A DNA stretch of 32,231 nt from Legionella drozanskii LLAP-1 (GCF_001467585.1 NZ_LNXY01000011.1:1-32231), one strand, 5' to 3'. Positions 16,338 to 25,900 are shown, numbered from the stretch's first letter. Numbers and translations: made by a program. Notes: generated by a model from the sequence alone, not told the origin.

Positions 16338-16712
16338 ATGCAAATTAATACAAATTCGTTACAACAAATACCTGATGAGGTGATATGGAAATCGTTAATT
16401 AATCTTGTAGAACGTTTTGATTTGAAAGAAAACGAAGCCCGTATTTTAATGGGAGACATACCTCGATCAACATATACTTCTCATAAGGCAAAATTAAATA
16501 GGGATCAAAAAGAACGAGTTTCTTATCTTTTAGGAATCTATAAATCTTTACGTATTTTGTTTGATGATGCAGAGCAAGCTAGGACATGGATTAATCGTAA
16601 AAATAAATTACCTCCTTTTAATGGCTTAACCCCAAAGGAATATATGCTGGAAGGGGGGATGATTCGTCTTGCCGATGTGAGAAAGTTTCTGGATTTCTGG
16701 AGAGGTTATTAA
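16338..16712 (+). CDS. Xre/ParS (MbcA-type, DUF2384) antitoxin
   Basis: 124 residues. The first half is a helix-turn-helix (DEVIWKSLINLVERFDLKEN, ILMGDIPRSTYTSHKAK) and the second a DUF2384-type toxin-binding region (RVSYLLGIYKSLRILFDDAE, AWINRKNKLPPFNGLTPKEY and MLEGGMIRLADVRKFLD; the family pattern is pN...F.G.tPl..m..G....l..V...L). It neutralises the RES toxin encoded 1 nt downstream and probably represses its own promoter. The length and order (antitoxin first) are typical. Confidence 0.9.
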   Translation: MQINTNSLQQIPDEVIWKSLINLVERFDLKENEARILMGDIPRSTYTSHKAKLNRDQKERVSYLLGIYKSLRILFDDAEQARTWINRKNKLPPFNGLTPKEYMLEGGMIRLADVRKFLDFWRGY

Positions 16713-16713
16713 G

Positions 16714-17394
16714 ATGTACTCATTTAGGGATTATGATAAAAAAGTTCATAGATTAATACCCTCTAAATTCCCACCAGTAACATTATTTGATTGGGCAGAT
16801 TCGCTAGAAGAGCTTGAGCAAATTGCTCTTCTTGAAGGTTTAACTAATGAAAGGATTTTATTAGAGCTTGGTAAAATAAATCTAATAGACAAAGAAGATT
16901 GGATAGGAGGCCCTGGTTCGACGCCCATCATGGCTGCTTTTACGCATACTGGATTTGGTTCAAGATTTAGCGACGGCAACTTTGGTGTTTACTATGCTGC
17001 TTCGTCACTTGAAACAGCTATAAAAGAAACTTGCTTCCATCGAGAAAGATTTTATAGTGCCTCTAATGAAAAACCATGTTCCATCTCTATGCGAGAGTAT
17101 CTTAGTAAAATACGAAAACCATTAGTGGATATTACAGATAAACGCTATGAGAAATTATTTAATCCTGATCCTGCAAATTATAGTATAAGTCAAGAGTTTG
17201 GAAAAAAAATACACGAGGATAAACATTGGGGATTGTTGTATCCAAGTGTTAGAAATATTAATGGCTTATGTATGGGGATATTTAGACCTCCTGCTTTAGA
17301 AATACCTATACAAGGATGTCATTTAAGGTATATTTGGGATGGACAACGAATTTCAGAAGTATATAAAGAAAGTAAAATAAGGAATTTGCCATAG
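16714..17394 (+). CDS. RES-domain toxin (NAD-consuming type)
   Basis: 226 residues. RES-domain landmarks are the arginine in HRLIPSKFPP near the N-terminus, RFSDGNFGVYYAASSLETAIKET (the R...G...YxAxxxxTAxxE core, about residues 87-110), and a conserved serine late in the domain (LLYPSVRNINGLCMGIFRPP). Characterised RES toxins (MbcT, Res) degrade NAD+ and halt growth when released from their Xre antitoxin. The start ATG is 1 nt after the xre stop with GGAGAGG a few bases upstream, so the two are translationally coupled. A MITE-like element sits 4 nt after the stop codon. Confidence 0.92.
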   Translation: MYSFRDYDKKVHRLIPSKFPPVTLFDWADSLEELEQIALLEGLTNERILLELGKINLIDKEDWIGGPGSTPIMAAFTHTGFGSRFSDGNFGVYYAASSLETAIKETCFHRERFYSASNEKPCSISMREYLSKIRKPLVDITDKRYEKLFNPDPANYSISQEFGKKIHEDKHWGLLYPSVRNINGLCMGIFRPPALEIPIQGCHLRYIWDGQRISEVYKESKIRNLP

Positions 17395-17398
17395 TGTA

Positions 17399-17644
17399 GA
17401 CCTCCGGCCGGGATCTTAGCGAAAAAGGGTCATGTGGTTTATTTAATTAATTATCAATCTATATTCTTAATTAATTTTAAAGAGGTTATGAGTAGTTTGT
17501 TCTAATTTAAACTTCATTGCTCTTTTATGTGTACTATTTTTATGCCAACTAGTGAGATAATAAAAAAAATTTAAACACATATTGGATGGAATATGTATGT
17601 AATTTGCACATGACCCCTTTTCGCTAAGATCCCGGCCGGAGGTC
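17399..17644. mobile_element. MITE-like element 2 (246 bp, 38-bp terminal inverted repeats, TA duplication)
   Basis: Terminal inverted repeats at 17399-17436 and 17607-17644 match at 37 of 38 positions and start GACCTCCGGCCGGGATCTTA. TA flanks both sides (17397-17398, 17645-17646), again pointing to an IS630/Tc1-type transposase acting in trans. There is no coding capacity. It is inserted directly behind the RES toxin gene. Its inverted repeats differ in sequence from those of element 1. Confidence 0.85.
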
Positions 17645-17646
17645 TA

Positions 17647-17815
17647 TTTGGATGACTGGTTTAGCTCATTGATTCATGGATATGAAAGACTAGATAAAAA
17701 TTTTAAAAAGCTATTTATTTTTGAGATTGACGAATTGATATTTTTACTTGCCCTTCCGATGAAAAATAATTTTAGGACACCATATTCTTGGATGGCTTCT
17801 TCCAATGGATGTTGA
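17647..17815 (+). pseudogene. Short open frame cut at its 5' end by element 2
   Basis: Immediately after the element the plus strand has an open frame YLDDWFSSLIHGYERLDKNF continuing KKLFIFEIDELIFLLALPMK to a stop at 17813-17815. If the element and one TA copy are removed, the frame joins a GTG at 17394-17396 preceded by an AAGGAA about 9 nt upstream. It could therefore have been a 55-codon third gene of the RES operon. I do not recognise the protein and the case is weak. Confidence 0.3.
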
Positions 17816-17824
17816 TTGTTTATG

Positions 17825-17862
17825 CACTGAGCCTTTTCAAAATCATTGAGGCTCGGTGTTTT
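17825..17862 (+). terminator. Rho-independent terminator
   Basis: Stem CACTGAGCC (17825-17833) with GGCTCGGTG (17850-17858), one G-T wobble, followed by TTTT (17859-17862). It is placed to end the xre-RES transcript. Confidence 0.7.
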
Positions 17863-17896
17863 CTAAGCAGAAAGCAATGTATGTGCTCTGAACTTA

Positions 17897-18191
17897 GGGT
17901 TGAATTACAGCTCTGGGGTAAAAGCGAACTGCAAATGAGTAATTTTGAAAGGATTTGATAGGTCAAGGCAAAAATTGATATTTTTTAACTAATATGAGTA
18001 ATTTGCAAGCTAAATAAAGCGATTTTTCATAACTGCTCGCATAATAAGTTACTGAAAAAAATATCATACAAAGTTAAGATGACAATTAACAATTTGATTT
18101 TTTTGTAAAAAATTGCTTCGATATAACTCATAATAACTATTTATCAAAAAATGAGACGATTCGCTTTTGCCCCAGATCTGTAATTCAACCC
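17897..18191. mobile_element. MITE-like element 3 (295 bp, 32-bp inverted repeats)
   Basis: Inverted repeats at 17897-17928 and 18160-18191 match at 30 of 32 positions and start GGGTTGAATTACAG. There is no coding frame inside. The flanks (TTA on the left, ATA on the right) do not give an unambiguous duplication, unlike elements 1 and 2. Its right end directly abuts a truncated NERD-domain gene. Confidence 0.75.
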
Positions 18192-18598
18192 ATATTTGTA
18201 ATTGAAACCAAGCACTACAAAGGCTGGATATTTGCTAATCCTAAATCGAATTTTGGACTCAGACCATCTTTACAAAGAAATGTAGATTTCGGAATCCAAT
18301 TCATCAAAATTATAAACACGTTAAAGCCATTCAAAATATTTTTGAATTATTAGAGAAGCGGTATATCTATAATGTTGTTGTTTTTAGTGATAGAGCGGTA
18401 TTTAAAACTGTTAAGCCAGAAAATGTGTTTTATATAGAAGAATTACTTTCTTCACTAGAACAATATTCAGATGGCGCTTTAAGTTTAAACCGCGTTCAGT
18501 TTTGTGTGGGACGATTAGAGTATCTACGGTTAGAATTAACACAACAAACCGATATTGAACATCGTGCATCTTTAGCGCAAAGATTTGGTAGATTTTGA
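18192..18598 (+). pseudogene. NERD-domain (nuclease-related) gene remnant
   Basis: From 18192 the plus strand reads IFVIETKHYKGWIFANPKSN, then needs one extra T in the TTTT at 18251-18254 to continue as WTQTIFTKKCRFRNPIHQNY, KHVKAIQNIFELL and VVVFSDRAVFKT, ending at TGA 18596-18598. The pattern VIETKxYxGWIxG, QNPxxQNxxHVxAL and VVFxxxAxFK is that of NERD domains, found in DNA-processing proteins. The N-terminal part is missing and element 3 sits at the break. The single-base frameshift confirms that the gene is dead. Confidence 0.8.
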
Positions 18599-18686
18599 AA
18601 ATTTATATAATTTTTAATCTTTACTTCAATAAACAACCTTGGGTACAAGGTACTCTAACGTATTGATAACGAAGTTTTAGATTATC

Positions 18687-19175
18687 ATGTATAACGAACG
18701 ACTAAAGAAATTAATTGAAGAGAAAAAGTTAAGTATTCCACAGCTTGCAAAATTAATACAAAAGAGCCCTAATACAATCAAATCTTGGTTAGCTAATCCA
18801 GATTCTACAAAATTTAGATCTTTGTCTTATCATATGTTTATGTATATCGTTTCTGTAGTTACTTTACATAATTGCAAAAATGACCGCGACATCGAATATC
18901 TAATTGCTGATCATAATTATAGTGCTGAATATCATATTAAAAATGCCATGGGGTTTTTAGACGCATTATTAAATAAACTGAACAATTATAATAATGATAT
19001 AGCTTCACATATCATAAAGAATCTAGAATGTGCTTTGGATGATATTACAATTACAAATCAAATTATAAGGGAGTATCTGCCATCAATAAGATCCAATCAG
19101 CCTTCATTAGTTATTCATAAAGAAACCAATGAATACATTATTGAACGAAATGTTGAAAGGGAAATGGGAAAGTAG
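18687..19175 (+). CDS. Small HTH (Xre/Cro-like) protein
   Basis: 162 residues. Residues 3-36 (ERLKKLIEEKKLSIPQLAKL, IQKSPNTIKSWL) form a Cro/C1-type helix-turn-helix with the expected Q-L-A and T-I-x-S-W spacing. The rest (residues 40-162) is mostly helical with no recognised domain. It is probably a DNA-binding regulator. It stands alone after the NERD relic, with no obvious toxin partner on its own strand. Confidence 0.6.
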   Translation: MYNERLKKLIEEKKLSIPQLAKLIQKSPNTIKSWLANPDSTKFRSLSYHMFMYIVSVVTLHNCKNDRDIEYLIADHNYSAEYHIKNAMGFLDALLNKLNNYNNDIASHIIKNLECALDDITITNQIIREYLPSIRSNQPSLVIHKETNEYIIERNVEREMGK

Positions 19176-19197
19176 GGTAGATCCAATCCGCCAAATA

Positions 19198-19548
19198 TTA
19201 TTTTATCCAAAGCAATATATCTTGTAATTCATTTTTATAGTTGACTATCTTAGCCACTTCAGAACAGTTCTCCACGGTTGAATAATTCAGAGCTTTTATT
19301 GCTAATTGTAAATCAAGTTTTGCAGTGAAATTATCGTCTTCTGTGAAAGCTTCTCCAGCCATCTCTGCACTTATGGATGCATCATATAATTTTTCCGCGC
19401 AAAAAACGTTTGATTCTAGCTCTTTTGTTTCAACTAATTTTATAGATAACTGATGACATCGTTTTGCCAGGTTCATATCGAGAAAACCAGCATTTACAGT
19501 TAAAGGCATTGACAAAATTAGGGAGATAATTATTGTTTTTTTTATCAT
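19198..19548 (-). CDS. Small exported protein, unknown function
   Basis: 116 residues. The N-terminus MIKKTIIISLILSMPLTVNA is a clear Sec signal peptide with a cleavage-type VNA/G junction at 20/21. The mature part is about 96 residues, helical in character, with three cysteines (C31, C50 and one near residue 95), so a disulfide is possible in the periplasm. It is convergent with the HTH gene (22 nt apart). Family not recognised. Confidence 0.7.
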   Translation of the reverse strand: MIKKTIIISLILSMPLTVNAGFLDMNLAKRCHQLSIKLVETKELESNVFCAEKLYDASISAEMAGEAFTEDDNFTAKLDLQLAIKALNYSTVENCSEVAKIVNYKNELQDILLWIK

Positions 19549-19683
19549 AAAACATCCTAGTTATTTAACTATTTTCAATTTTTTGATTACCCGCGGTGAT
19601 TAAAACATAAAGTCGACATGTCATACAAGAAATTGCTAACGTTAATTTAATCGTGGCAATAATATAAATAAGTGCTAGAACTA

Positions 19684-19914
19684 CTAGTTTTTTGGTGTTT
19701 TATTCAAATCTAAAACATATTCCCCAAATCTCTTGATATGCTCAGTCATGTAAGGGCTCATATGGCTCACATCCAAAACAAATAAATCGTTTAATAATCT
19801 TCTGAAATATATTTTTATTAAATAACATATAAGAATAGCGAACTGCGCAAATCCGAGATAATGAGAATTTTCTTTTTTTTTACTTTTTTCTTTTGACTGA
19901 TGATAGCCTTTCAA
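19684..19914 (-). CDS. Doubtful 76-codon frame
   Basis: Open only from a TTG start (19914-19912). It would encode a basic, lysine-rich N-terminus, one hydrophobic stretch (FAQFAILICYLIKIYF) and a charged end. There is no convincing ribosome-binding site, no recognised family and it starts within 50 nt of a divergent real gene. It is listed because nothing else explains the 400-bp gap between the neighbouring exported-protein genes. Confidence 0.2.
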   Translation of the reverse strand: MKGYHQSKEKSKKKENSHYLGFAQFAILICYLIKIYFRRLLNDLFVLDVSHMSPYMTEHIKRFGEYVLDLNKTPKN

Positions 19915-19962
19915 GTAAATTCGCGTTCGCTTAAAAAGATGTAATGGAAATGGAGATACTGG

Positions 19963-20346
19963 ATGAAAAAAATATTACTACTGTCCACTATTTTAGGGGT
20001 GTTGCCCCTAAGTCTACATGCTGGAATGGTTTCTACAACCGTTCACAGCCGCGCCAATTGCTACAACAATGAATCTATAACTTGGTGGTTTAATCATCCT
20101 TATGATTGGAGAGTTGTAAGCACTCATGGAAATATTTATGGGGCTGACCGGGATCACATGATTGATACAGGTTACAGTGTAACATGGAGGCAAGCTGCTG
20201 TTCATTGGGGAGAAGCACCGCTAAATGATCACAGATGGTTCGTTTCTGGATACCATTATCTAAGTGATTATGGTAATGGAAGAATTCCGTTTGATAAAAC
20301 TAATGTTAAAGATTGCAGTATTTATAACGGTTGGTGGGATCACTAA
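19963..20346 (+). CDS. Small exported protein, unknown function (first of a pair)
   Basis: 127 residues. The signal peptide MKKILLLSTILGVLPLSLHA is followed by GMVSTTVHSRANCYNNESIT. The mature protein is rich in Trp, His, Tyr and Asn (WWFNHPYDWR, VHWGEAPLNDHRW, NGWWDH) with two cysteines, one at each end of the mature chain, which could form a disulfide. It may be a secreted, carbohydrate-binding or toxin-like protein, but I recognise no family. It is followed 29 nt later by another exported-protein gene on the same strand, probably one operon. Confidence 0.72.
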   Translation: MKKILLLSTILGVLPLSLHAGMVSTTVHSRANCYNNESITWWFNHPYDWRVVSTHGNIYGADRDHMIDTGYSVTWRQAAVHWGEAPLNDHRWFVSGYHYLSDYGNGRIPFDKTNVKDCSIYNGWWDH

Positions 20347-20375
20347 ACACTTATTTGGGTTAAAGGAATAGATAA

Positions 20376-21206
20376 ATGAAGAAAAAATTATTAATAGCAG
20401 GAATGTCAGTTATATTTTCTTTTAAAGCAATGGCAGATGTTCAACCTACTATAACTAACGAAGAAATCGACAAACGTAATAGAGCAATGCTTGCTAAAGC
20501 AGGTATTGAACTACCGGACTCTATTGAAGTAAGTATGGTTTCTGCAAATAAATACATTGAAAGCAATAGTATTAAACAAAATGCAAACGATGCTCATATG
20601 GCAACAAAGATGAAAGAGTATCTAGCCCTGAATAATGAGCAACAAAAAAATGGCTACGTTAAAGATAATGAGCCACGAGCAAAAGAGTTAATCGAGTTAA
20701 AACATGTTGCTTTGTATCATAAGGCAAAATATAAAGGAGCTCTTTCCTCTGAAAGTACTCATATACGAGCATCTATTGACGAGTTAAAAATAGCTTATAC
20801 TTTTGTCGGTGTTCCTATTGAAGAAATGGATCTCAACATTGGGGTCGCTCCTTATGGCGCTTATAAGTCATTGAAAAATGGAGATGATGGAGACGGATGG
20901 GACGGTGCTGTTCAGTTCTTTGACAAAAAAGGGATTGGCAGTTGCGCTTTTACTGAACACAATAGAAAACTTGCTCATAGTGGCGTTGAGCTGATAAAAG
21001 AGTTGGTTACTTATGATGTCCATAACAAACCGACTATAGTGCTAGTTAAAGGAAATAAAGAATCAGGTTTTGTTTATAAGTTAAAATGGTATGACAACAC
21101 TTTTAGCAGAGAACTTGAGTGTGCTAATTCTGAGTTCAGCCAACAATTACGGACTGAAATAATTGCTTTGGCTAATCGTATTGAATCCTATCAGCAACCT
21201 TCTTAA
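20376..21206 (+). CDS. Exported protein, unknown function (second of the pair)
   Basis: 276 residues. The signal peptide MKKKLLIAGMSVIFSFKAMA has an A-M-A/D cleavage site at about 21/22. The mature part is acidic to neutral and largely helical at the start (TNEEIDKRNRAMLAKAGIEL), with two cysteines (SCAFTEHN and ECANSEF) late in the chain. No lipobox and no recognised domain. AAAGGAATAG precedes the ATG. Being co-directional with and close to the 127-residue exported protein suggests that the two act together outside the cytoplasm. Confidence 0.72.
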   Translation: MKKKLLIAGMSVIFSFKAMADVQPTITNEEIDKRNRAMLAKAGIELPDSIEVSMVSANKYIESNSIKQNANDAHMATKMKEYLALNNEQQKNGYVKDNEPRAKELIELKHVALYHKAKYKGALSSESTHIRASIDELKIAYTFVGVPIEEMDLNIGVAPYGAYKSLKNGDDGDGWDGAVQFFDKKGIGSCAFTEHNRKLAHSGVELIKELVTYDVHNKPTIVLVKGNKESGFVYKLKWYDNTFSRELECANSEFSQQLRTEIIALANRIESYQQPS

Positions 21207-21229
21207 TTTACCAATGAGCTTGAGTTGGA

Positions 21230-21269
21230 TTTTGAAGTCGTCAAAGTGGTAGTAATGATGACTTCAAAA
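21230..21269 (+). terminator. Hairpin after the exported-protein pair
   Basis: TTTTGAAGTCGTCA (21230-21243) pairs with TGATGACTTCAAAA (21256-21269), one mismatch. It lies 23 nt after the stop codon of the second exported-protein gene. There is no long T run, so it is a weak or factor-dependent terminator. Confidence 0.5.
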
Positions 21270-22040
21270 CCATAAGAATGTAAAAGAAAGTTAAGTAAGG
21301 GGCTAAGGGAGTAATGGAACCGCCAACCCACTTAAGCATTAAATTGAGCCTGTAAAAAATTTGTGTAACTGCAAAATCTCAATTAACGGGTTTTACCGCA
21401 TAATATGCCACAGCATAAAAATTGTAATTTGCTTACCTAACCCCAATAAGTGCAATAATGGGAACAATTTCGCTTATCATGATTCCCATTATTTTTGTCT
21501 TATGTTTCCCGTCACTTAGATGGGTGCGAATAGCAAGCTCTGAAACAAAAGGTGCCTCTGGATAGTTATCGAATTATGGTGTGTTTACTCACCGCCGGAA
21601 CAGGACATTCTTACCGCATAGCGGCTTATCCCAACAGGCTCTTTGGAGGGGCTTCTTAATTTCCCCCTTATAGGAAGGAGCTTAATGATTCTCTTCATAT
21701 GGAGTCTACCATCAAGCACATTAATTTTACGCAAATTGAAATTAAATTAGGTTGAAAAAACATATTTTGAACTAATGGGCTAATTAACACTCTATAGAAA
21801 ATGGACAAATAATTGACAAAACAAAAAAAGTGCTCTTAAAATCCGCTACTAGTAAATATTCTGCCAATTAAGTCGAATGGTACTAGGCTTCGACGTAATA
21901 TGGGACAAATTAAGAGTCATCATATGGCATCTTCGGCTATCTAAATTTTAAGTTTCAATTTCTGAAAATAGTTTGATAGCTCGCATTCTATTCCTACTAC
22001 GTGAGGTAAAGAATGCAAAGTTTAAATTAGCAGGATTTTA
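21270..22040. other. 770-bp intergenic region before cas1
   Basis: No convincing gene. The segment near 21346-21370 (GAGCCTGTAAAAAATTTGTG) resembles the end of an insertion sequence, but I could not find a matching opposite end. A minus-strand stretch (about 21433-21560) is open without a start (SELAIRTHLSDGKHKTK). Near cas1, TTGATA (21973-21978) and TACTAC (21995-22000) could be a weak promoter, and GTGAGGTAAAG lies upstream of the gene. A site CC-AATTAA at 21864-21871 resembles the seed of the CreR-like guide described below. Confidence 0.4.
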
Positions 22041-22988
22041 ATGGAAATATTAACTGACTTAAAAGCAATTTTGCACTCGAAACGCGCGAATATTTATTAC
22101 TTAGAAAAATGCCGCATTATGCAAAAAGATGGAAGAGTGCTGTATCTTACTGAGGCAAAAGAGGAAAACCAATATTGGAATATCCCTATTGCTAACACAA
22201 CCTGTCTGCTACTGGGAACTGGAACATCTATTTCTCAAGCTGCAATGCGCATGCTGGCTCAAGCCGGAGTATTAGTTGGATTTTGTGGCGGAGGAGGTAC
22301 ACCACTGCTTATGGCGAATGAAGTCGAATGGTTCAGTCCTCAAAGCGAATACCGCCCCACAGAATATGTGCAAGGATGGATGAAATTTTGGTTTGACGAA
22401 ATAAAACGCTTAAATGTAGCTAAACGATTTCAGCAGGCTCGTATTACTTTTATTGAACAAGTATGGGGAAGAGATTCGGATTTGATATCAAAGGGATTTT
22501 ATCTTGATGATATTGATATTCAGACGGCATTAACCAACTTTCGTAAAAGCATTGTCAATGCCCAAGGAGTATATGAGTTATTACTTATTGAGGCCAAGTT
22601 AACCAAAGCCCTATATAAGATTGCTGCGAATCGTACGAATCAAGCTGGATTTACACGTGAATATAATAGTGACGACGATGCTAATGCGTTTTTAAATCAT
22701 GGTAATTATTTAACGTATGGACTTGCTGCGACAGTATTGTGGGTATTAGGTATCCCACATGGTTTTGCTGTTATGCATGGAAAAACGCGTCGTGGGGCGT
22801 TGGTTTTTGATGTGGCCGATTTGATTAAAGATGCCTTAATTCTGCCATGGGCTTTTATATGTGCCAAAGATGAAACAACAGAGCAAGAGTTTCGTCAACA
22901 ATGCTTACAAAATTTTATTAAACATAATGCGCTTGAGTTTATGTTTGATTTTGTTAAAACAATCAGTTGTGAAGGGCCTTCTTTATGA
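22041..22988 (+). CDS. cas1: CRISPR-associated endonuclease Cas1, type I-F
   Basis: 315 residues. The integrase of the adaptation complex, which with Cas2-3 inserts new spacers at the leader end of the array. Type I-F Cas1 landmarks: LKAILHSKRANIYYLEKCRI at the N-terminus, LLLGTGTSISQAAMRMLAQA and VGFCGGGGTPL, and the C-terminal metal-binding region with NHGNYLTYGLAATVLWVLGI and HGKTRRGALVFDVADLIKD (conserved His and Asp). It overlaps cas3 by 4 nt (ATGA), so adaptation genes are translationally coupled. The start ATG at 22041 gives the full family length. Confidence 0.98.
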   Translation: MEILTDLKAILHSKRANIYYLEKCRIMQKDGRVLYLTEAKEENQYWNIPIANTTCLLLGTGTSISQAAMRMLAQAGVLVGFCGGGGTPLLMANEVEWFSPQSEYRPTEYVQGWMKFWFDEIKRLNVAKRFQQARITFIEQVWGRDSDLISKGFYLDDIDIQTALTNFRKSIVNAQGVYELLLIEAKLTKALYKIAANRTNQAGFTREYNSDDDANAFLNHGNYLTYGLAATVLWVLGIPHGFAVMHGKTRRGALVFDVADLIKDALILPWAFICAKDETTEQEFRQQCLQNFIKHNALEFMFDFVKTISCEGPSL

Positions 22989-25900
22989 TGGTCACGTTTG
23001 TATCACAATGCGAGAAAAAAGCGTTAAATAAAACACGTAGGGTATTGGACTCATTTGCAAGTCGTATTGGTGAAAATACTTGGCAAACTATTATCACCCA
23101 TGAAGGTTTAAATGCAGTTAAAAAATTATTAAAAAAAACAGCCTCAAAGAATACGGCTGTTTCTTGTCATTGGCTGAGGAGTCGTAGCCGTAGCGAATTA
23201 ATTTGGATTATAGGAAATCGTAGTAAATTTAATGCGCAAGGTATTGTTCCGGTACACTTCACGCGAAAAGATATTGTAAATACGCGCTGGGAAAATGATT
23301 GGCATTATCTTCCTTTGATTAAATGTCTGGCAGCCTTAGCCTCCTTATTTCATGATTTTGGCAAAGCTTCGAGGTACTTCCAGGAGAAATTGAAACCTGA
23401 AAGTAAAAACAAACTGGGTGACCCCTTGCGGCATGAGTGGGTATCGGTTTTATTGTTTCAAGCATTTGTAAAAAATAACTCAGATGTAAAAAATAACTCA
23501 GACGCTCAATGGCTGGATCGTTTGATCCATGGGGATCTGAATGAAATGGTTTTGGCACAAAATATTTCAGAAACACCGTTGGAAAATTTACCCCCGCTAG
23601 CAGGCCTGTTGGCGTGGTTGATAGTATCTCATCATAAATTGCCAATTAATTTAAACCGTAATTACAAAGATGACCACTTAAGAACACTAGATGAAGCGTT
23701 ACGTCAAATTTCTCAAACTTGGGGTTATGAAAACAGAAAAGATGAGAAATTTTATGAGGCCAAGCTTAAACAGTGTTTGACCTTTGATGATGGTTTGTCC
23801 AGCCAATCACTGCCATGGTTAAAACTTGTCAAAAGATGGGCATCCAAAATGCGAGATTGCCTATTTTTATTAAATAAGGCTATGGAAAATGGTAGCTGGC
23901 GATTAATTTTATATCACGCGCGTTTATCATTAATGTTGGGCGACCATAATTATTCATCACAAGGTGCCAGCAAAACCTGGCATTCAGATATGGATTTGAT
24001 AGCCAATACATATAGAAAAGATTGTAATGGCCATAGTAAAGGAGAGCCCAATCAAAAGCTGGATGAACATTTGGTTGGAGTAGCTCATTCAGCGCTTGAT
24101 ATCGCCCAATTATTACCGGCATTTGAGAATGAATTACCTTATGCGTACGATATAAGAGCACTCAAGAAAAAAAGCCCGTCTGCATTTGGATGGCAAGATA
24201 AGGCCGTTGAAAAAGTTAAAGAATGGAAACAAAGCGTTCCTGTTGCATACCAAGATAAACAACATGGTTTTTTCGCAGTTAATATGGCAAGTACGGGTTG
24301 TGGTAAAACTTATGCCAATGCAAAAGTCATGCGCGCCCTATCACCTGATCGTGAGAGTCTTCGTTTTATTTTAGCATTGGGTCTCAGAACACTTACGCTT
24401 CAAACTGGTGACGAATATCGGGAACGTATCGGTTTGGACAACAGCGAGCTTGCAGTAATGATTGGCTCCAGAGCTGTAATGGAGTTGCATAAACAAAATA
24501 AGCTTGAACAAAAAGAGCAAGAAGACTTTAATGAATCAGCCGGTGCTGAGTCAATGGGGGCTCTACTGGATGATGATATGATTGATTATGAATGCGTAAT
24601 ACCGGAATCGCGGTTAAATACTGTTCTAATTGATGAGCGTAGTCGGAAATTTCTTTATTCACCTGTGCTGGCTTGCACAATTGATCATTTAATACCCGCC
24701 ACAGAGTGTGTGCGTGGAGGGCGTTATATTTTGCCAAGTCTGCGATTAATGTCGTCAGACCTAGTAATTGATGAGATTGATGACTTTAATGGGGCCGATC
24801 TTGTCGCTATTGGTCGCCTTATTCATTTGGCTGGTATGTTGGGACGAAAAGTCATGATTTCTTCTGCAACAATCCCCCCAGATCTTGCGGAAGGTTATTT
24901 AAACGCCTACCGCGAGGGCTGGTTGTTATTTGCCAATACACGAGATGTTAGTTTCAATATTGCTTGCGCATGGATCGATGAATTCGGGACTCAGATTGAG
25001 ACGTTGTCTGATTCAGATACTAAACAGGCACTGAAGTGTTACGAGAACTATCATCAAACGTTTATCAAGAAACGAGTTAAAAAATTAAAAGCGGAGCCAA
25101 TCAAGCGTAAAGTCGAAATAGTTTCGTGCCAGCACATTAAGGAATTTAGAGCTCAGGTTAAAACAAATGAGGATAAGATAACAATAGAACATGCATATTT
25201 TAACGTAATACAAAAAGCAATTATAGAAAAGCATTTACAGCATGCAGAGATTGAACCGTTAACTGAAAAAATGGTTTCAATTGGTCTTGTGCGTATGGCG
25301 AATATAGATCCTTGTGTAGCTTTGACTGAATATTTGGCTACTATCGATTGGCCGAATGACATTGATTTTCGTGTGATGGCTTATCATAGTCAGCAGGTGT
25401 TGTTATTACGTAGTGAACAGGAAAAACATCTCGATGAAGTGCTGAAGCGCAATGAAAAGGGTGGAGAAATTCCAAAGCCTTTTCAAAATGAGATTATTCG
25501 TTATCACTTATCAAATAGCAAATCACAACACATAATTTTTATTTTGGTTGCTACTCCAGTTGAAGAGGTAGGGCGCGATCACGATTTTGATTGGGCTGTA
25601 GTAGAGCCGTCTTCTTTTCGTTCTATTATTCAATTGGCTGGTCGAGTGCTGCGTCATCGCAATAAAATACCAAAAACACCTAATATCGCTTTGATGCAAT
25701 ACAATTTGAAAGCGTTAATTAATGCCGATGAACACCCTGCATATTGCTGTCCTGGTTATGAACAAAAAGATTGTTTATTTTCTACACATGATATTAATCA
25801 GTTAATTGACCATAAATTATTAACCGAAGGTATCAATGCTCTACCACGGATACAACGGGATATTAGTCTCAAATATAAGCACAATTTTGCTGATATGGAA

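Noticed and set aside
21346-21400. Possible insertion-sequence end before cas1
   Set aside because: The sequence resembles an IS terminus, but no inverted partner, duplication or transposase fragment was found.
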